A DNA stretch of 64,000 nucleotides from Gyrodactylus bullatarudis (Eukaryota; Platyhelminthes; Monogenea; Gyrodactylidea; Gyrodactylidae). Below are positions 60,716-64,000 of the stretch, piece by piece (the stretch's first letter is position 1; each line of letters begins with the position of its first letter). The stretch is from assembly GCA_012064415.1 (NCBI GenBank), contig SSNU01000187.1:252393-316392 (forward strand), in the 5' to 3' direction. Under the pieces are notes generated by a model. The model was not told the DNA's origin and did not search any database. It was given only the letters and a program-made list of their open reading frames with translations. Made by a program: the position numbers and the translations under genes.

Positions 60716-62479
60716 GTTATTACTAATAACTTACTTTATTACTAATAAATAGTAGCTTAAAAATCGTAAAATAGTATACAAACGATAGAATAAATGACTA
60801 TTTTTAGTATATTATATGATCTACTCTAAAGTAATGGGATTTGAAAATTAATAATTAATCATTTTATTGAAAAACTTCATCATGTTAAATCGGTTTTGAA
60901 ATTTCTACGAGGTGAAACATGCGATCGCATTTTACAGTGAATTCATAAGGGTATTGCTTTTTGAACTTTTCAGCTTTTTGAAACGCGGTAAGATAATTAT
61001 AATCGAAAAATGATTCACTACGCTCAATTTTCGATTTTATCAATAAATTTAGCGTAATCTGATTGGTCGAGATTTCAAGGGAGGGGGGTTCACTTCTCAT
61101 TTCACTTTTGGCCTCTTCATGAATGCATCAATTTGTAATTTGCAATCAACTCAACCAATGGAAGTGCACAAAAATTTTGCACTGTGATAGTATTTTTAAG
61201 TCAACCTTGGTAGAGTCTGAAGAGAGCTGGCAAAATATAATGTAAATCACTAAAATATACAGTTGTACCTCCGTAATAACTCTTGAAATTCGGTACAATG
61301 AGGTAACTACATTTCATGAGTATAACCTTAAAATATCAATGAAAAATATTCATAGGGTAATGATATATTGCTGAAATTGAATTAGTTTGGAAAATATTAT
61401 ATATACTATACATATGCCTACTCATTAGTATACAATTATAATAAATATTATTCTTCAGGGGGCAGAGAGGTAGGGATCACTTTTACACAGTTATTACGGA
61501 GGTACGTCTGTTTTCTCTAACCTTACCCCATGAGTTAAGAACTCAATAATAGTAATATTTTTGATGAAGTTCGACAATATTATCGTTCAAATGATTTTTT
61601 TATTTCAACAGCTTATAAAATTCCTAAAATATTCTTTCTCCTGATTCTCCAGATCTTTATTTACACTGAAATTTTGGCTATTGTATAGAAACAGAAACCC
61701 ATCATAATATTCAGTCTGAATGAACCTAAATTATTTACTTGGGATTTTTAACCTTGCTTTTTCTTATTCTAACAAAGATCAATGAATAATAACTCCTTTC
61801 CGTTTCTTTGCAAAGGATTGAAATTTCATGAATCTGGAATTTCCTCTCTTCTCCTGCTCTTATTTTCATTCTTTCTTTTATGTCTCATAAAAGTGGTTTT
61901 ATGAAATCCATATTCCGTTGAATTCTCTCTTGTAAATTCGAAAATTTCATACCAATTTAGTATTAAAATATTCACATTTAAAATTAAACGCCAATTTGAT
62001 TTTAGAATATACGGTTCAAAAATATTCAATCATCCATCAGATGCTAGATAATTAAAATTATTATTCACAGGTTTTAATAGAACCTCATGTCTGTGGAAAG
62101 ATAATCTTTGGTCAGTCATAAGTTATCATGGGCCATCATAACTCGTTTAAATAAAGGTCTTCAGACCACTAATTTTGGAGGTATTTTTTTAACCAAGAAG
62201 ATAAGCTGGGTTATATCGATTTATCGAAAAGTTATTGTGAGTTTTCTATAAGTTGATAAGTTTCAAAATTTGAATTGTAAATTAAAAAGAAAAAAATTTG
62301 CCAAAATTTACACTTCGAAAATTCAACTTTTGAAACTTTTTGCGATAATCAAAATCAAATGGCCTGTAAAATTTAAATCTTTTGGAAAGTCAATTTTTCC
62401 TAAAATAATTTTCACAGACCCTAGAAAATTTAGCATTTTTTCACAAGAGCCAGTTGAAAAAATTGAACTGACTCAATCC
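60716..62479. other. Intergenic, no clear gene
   Basis: A minus-strand frame at 60885-61100 (FFDYNYLTAFQKAEKFKKQY) is somewhat richer in GC and begins near a TCTGATTGGTCGAGAT block shared with 50.26 kb, so it is more likely repeat than gene. The remainder is AT-rich without features I can name. Confidence 0.3.
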
Positions 62480-62640
62480 CTCCACATGTCATATCGATCG
62501 ACGCAGAATTCAAAGCTCAAATAGGAAAAAATTTACGGATTTTGTGAAAATTAAATTTTTAAAAATTAGAATTTTCATAATTCTTGTTTTTTTAATTATC
62601 TCAGAATTTATCGGGAATTTTTCAAATCTGAATTTAAACT
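62480..62640. repeat. Solo remnant of the 18-kb transposon's terminal repeat
   Basis: TGTCATATCGATCGACGCAG, AAAAATTTACGGATTTTGTG and following blocks match the right terminal repeat at 20.18-20.33 kb in order, with many changes. Confidence 0.55.
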
Positions 62641-64000
62641 AGTCTATTTTTCCCATTTAACTTTGACTGTAAGGGAAATAATAAGTCTCTGTAACTATTT
62701 CTATCAATGGCCTTTAAATCTTCGATAACTACTTGAAAACTACAAATAGTTATGATATTACTAATAAGTTATTAGTAATAACAAATTTGAGATTTTTTTC
62801 AAAAAACGAAGCTTTAAGACCATCACACCCTCATTATAAAATAATAATTTTGGAGAAAAATTTATTTAATTTGAAAAAAATATTCTTCTTTTTATCTATA
62901 ACCTTTGAAATAAACTTTTTGAAAAAACTTTTAATAATGAGTTGCTTAAGTGTTGTTTTAAAGGCATTTAGAAAAATTGAAAGGAGACAGAAAATTGAAA
63001 GGAAAATGTTGAACTCTGAAATATATATCCTACAATAATACAGAGACGAAAACGATACTTATAAGAAGTAATGGCATTTAGTATTTTTCGCTTTATTGAT
63101 AAGAAAATTACATGCTTCTTTCGAACAAGGCTTGAGATATAATCAAATTATTATCATAGATATTATTATAAATAATAAAGTTGTATAATCTAATTACATT
63201 GCCTACATTAAATGCAGTTGGATAACAAGGAATATAACGTACGTGATTTTACGTGATAAAGAAATATTTAATTTTCACTAGGATATTCTTGTTATTTGGA
63301 ATAAATATAATTTGGGGTTTTTCATTGGGAGAATTAAAGGAAATAGAAGGTAGATTCCGGCGAAGGTGAAAGAAGGACTTTGAAAAATTAATGTAATTTT
63401 ATGAACAAGTTGGAAAAATAAAAAGAATATAGCAATAAACTCAGAGTGATCAAAATAATAATAAAATTGAAAAGATTATTAATTTCATTAATTCCATTTA
63501 GCCCGAACAATGTTGTATTTATTTTTGCTCTATATTTGTTTATCCTAAGTTAGGATTCCTAACTACTTATACGAAGCTTAATTATTCAACATCAAGCTTT
63601 GCTAGACTCTAATGAGTCTTCTGCTTGTTTTCCACTATCATACAATTTTGATTAAACTAATTTTTTCTAAGTTTAAAATTCTCCATCAAGTTAATCCAGG
63701 CAAATTCAGTAAGGTAAGGCAAACCAAGCTTCGACTAACTGCCCAAAACAATTCTGATCTTTTGCGCTCGAGTTTAAGGCCCCCTAGACTAGATTCTTAT
63801 CTATTCATGCTCCAGCAATAAATAGGAATATTCATTTTCCTTAAGAGAGCTAGTTGATGTATTTGAAGACAGCCCTTTTTTCACGTAGGGTTAACGAGTT
63901 TTTGCTACGGATAGTCCTTGCCTGCCTCTCTCAAGATGCAAGGAGTCACATGAGACCCAATCAATCGCCGAGGGCAATATCTGATATGACGAGGAGGATG
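62641..64000. other. Right-end intergenic sequence
   Basis: Mostly AT-rich without a gene. From about 63690 to the edge base composition becomes richer (CTCGAGTTTAAGGCCCCCTA; then GGCAAGGACTATCC on the minus strand), hinting at a retroelement or gene that continues past the window. No motif confirms this. Confidence 0.3.

Noticed and set aside
62270..62524. 84-codon plus-strand frame
   Set aside because: Overlaps a decayed transposon terminal repeat; low-complexity Lys/Ile/Phe composition.

Overview
The window is strongly AT-rich eukaryotic DNA from an invertebrate animal, most likely an arthropod (a mite or crustacean would fit). The evidence is spliced metazoan genes (Nup93, WDR48, a rhodopsin-family GPCR), GT-AG introns as short as 32-111 nt in the housekeeping genes, and a dense load of DNA-transposon derivatives plus Penelope-like and LINE retroelements. 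Species cannot be fixed from the sequence. There are no bacterial-type operons, rRNA genes or CRISPR arrays.

Layout. (1) 0.36-2.0 kb, minus: three phase-matched exons of an unrecognised, disordered, Asn/Ser/Lys-rich protein that runs off the left edge. (2) 2.73-2.87 kb, minus: an isolated coding-looking exon. (3) 3.88-8.24 kb, minus: a complete six-exon gene for the nuclear-pore scaffold protein Nup93. (4) 8.42-13.58 kb, plus: a complete eight-exon gene for WDR48/UAF1, the WD40 activator of USP1/USP12/USP46 deubiquitinases. These two genes are head to head, with 174 bp between start codons. (5) 16.03-57.70 kb, minus: a GPCR gene I assembled from three exons far apart. TM1-5 are at 57.70-56.77 kb, TM6-7 at 25.54-25.35 kb and the C-tail at 16.16-16.03 kb. 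All junctions are phase 0, and the introns are about 31.2 and 9.2 kb. So most of the window is intron of one receptor gene. (6) 57.7-64 kb: upstream and intergenic repeats, including a broken LINE.

Repeats. The introns are filled with long, near-palindromic MITE-like elements, at least four related families (called A, B, B' and F here) sharing a terminal motif. Other elements are a MULE-like hairpin element with perfect 228-bp arms inside WDR48 intron 6, a decayed Tc1/mariner element with 273-bp terminal inverted repeats, a Penelope-like element (RT + GIY-YIG) inside a B' MITE, a LINE fragment inside an A MITE, a tRNA-SINE remnant and several smaller palindromes. Nested insertions give a relative age order.

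The most interesting points are the 42-kb GPCR gene with atypical DRA and NFLAY motifs and a His/Asn-rich first intracellular loop, the 32-nt WDR48 intron, the shared Nup93/WDR48 promoter, the intronic hairpin that could yield double-stranded RNA, and the related palindromic MITE superfamily. Repeat boundaries were read by eye and are approximate unless stated.
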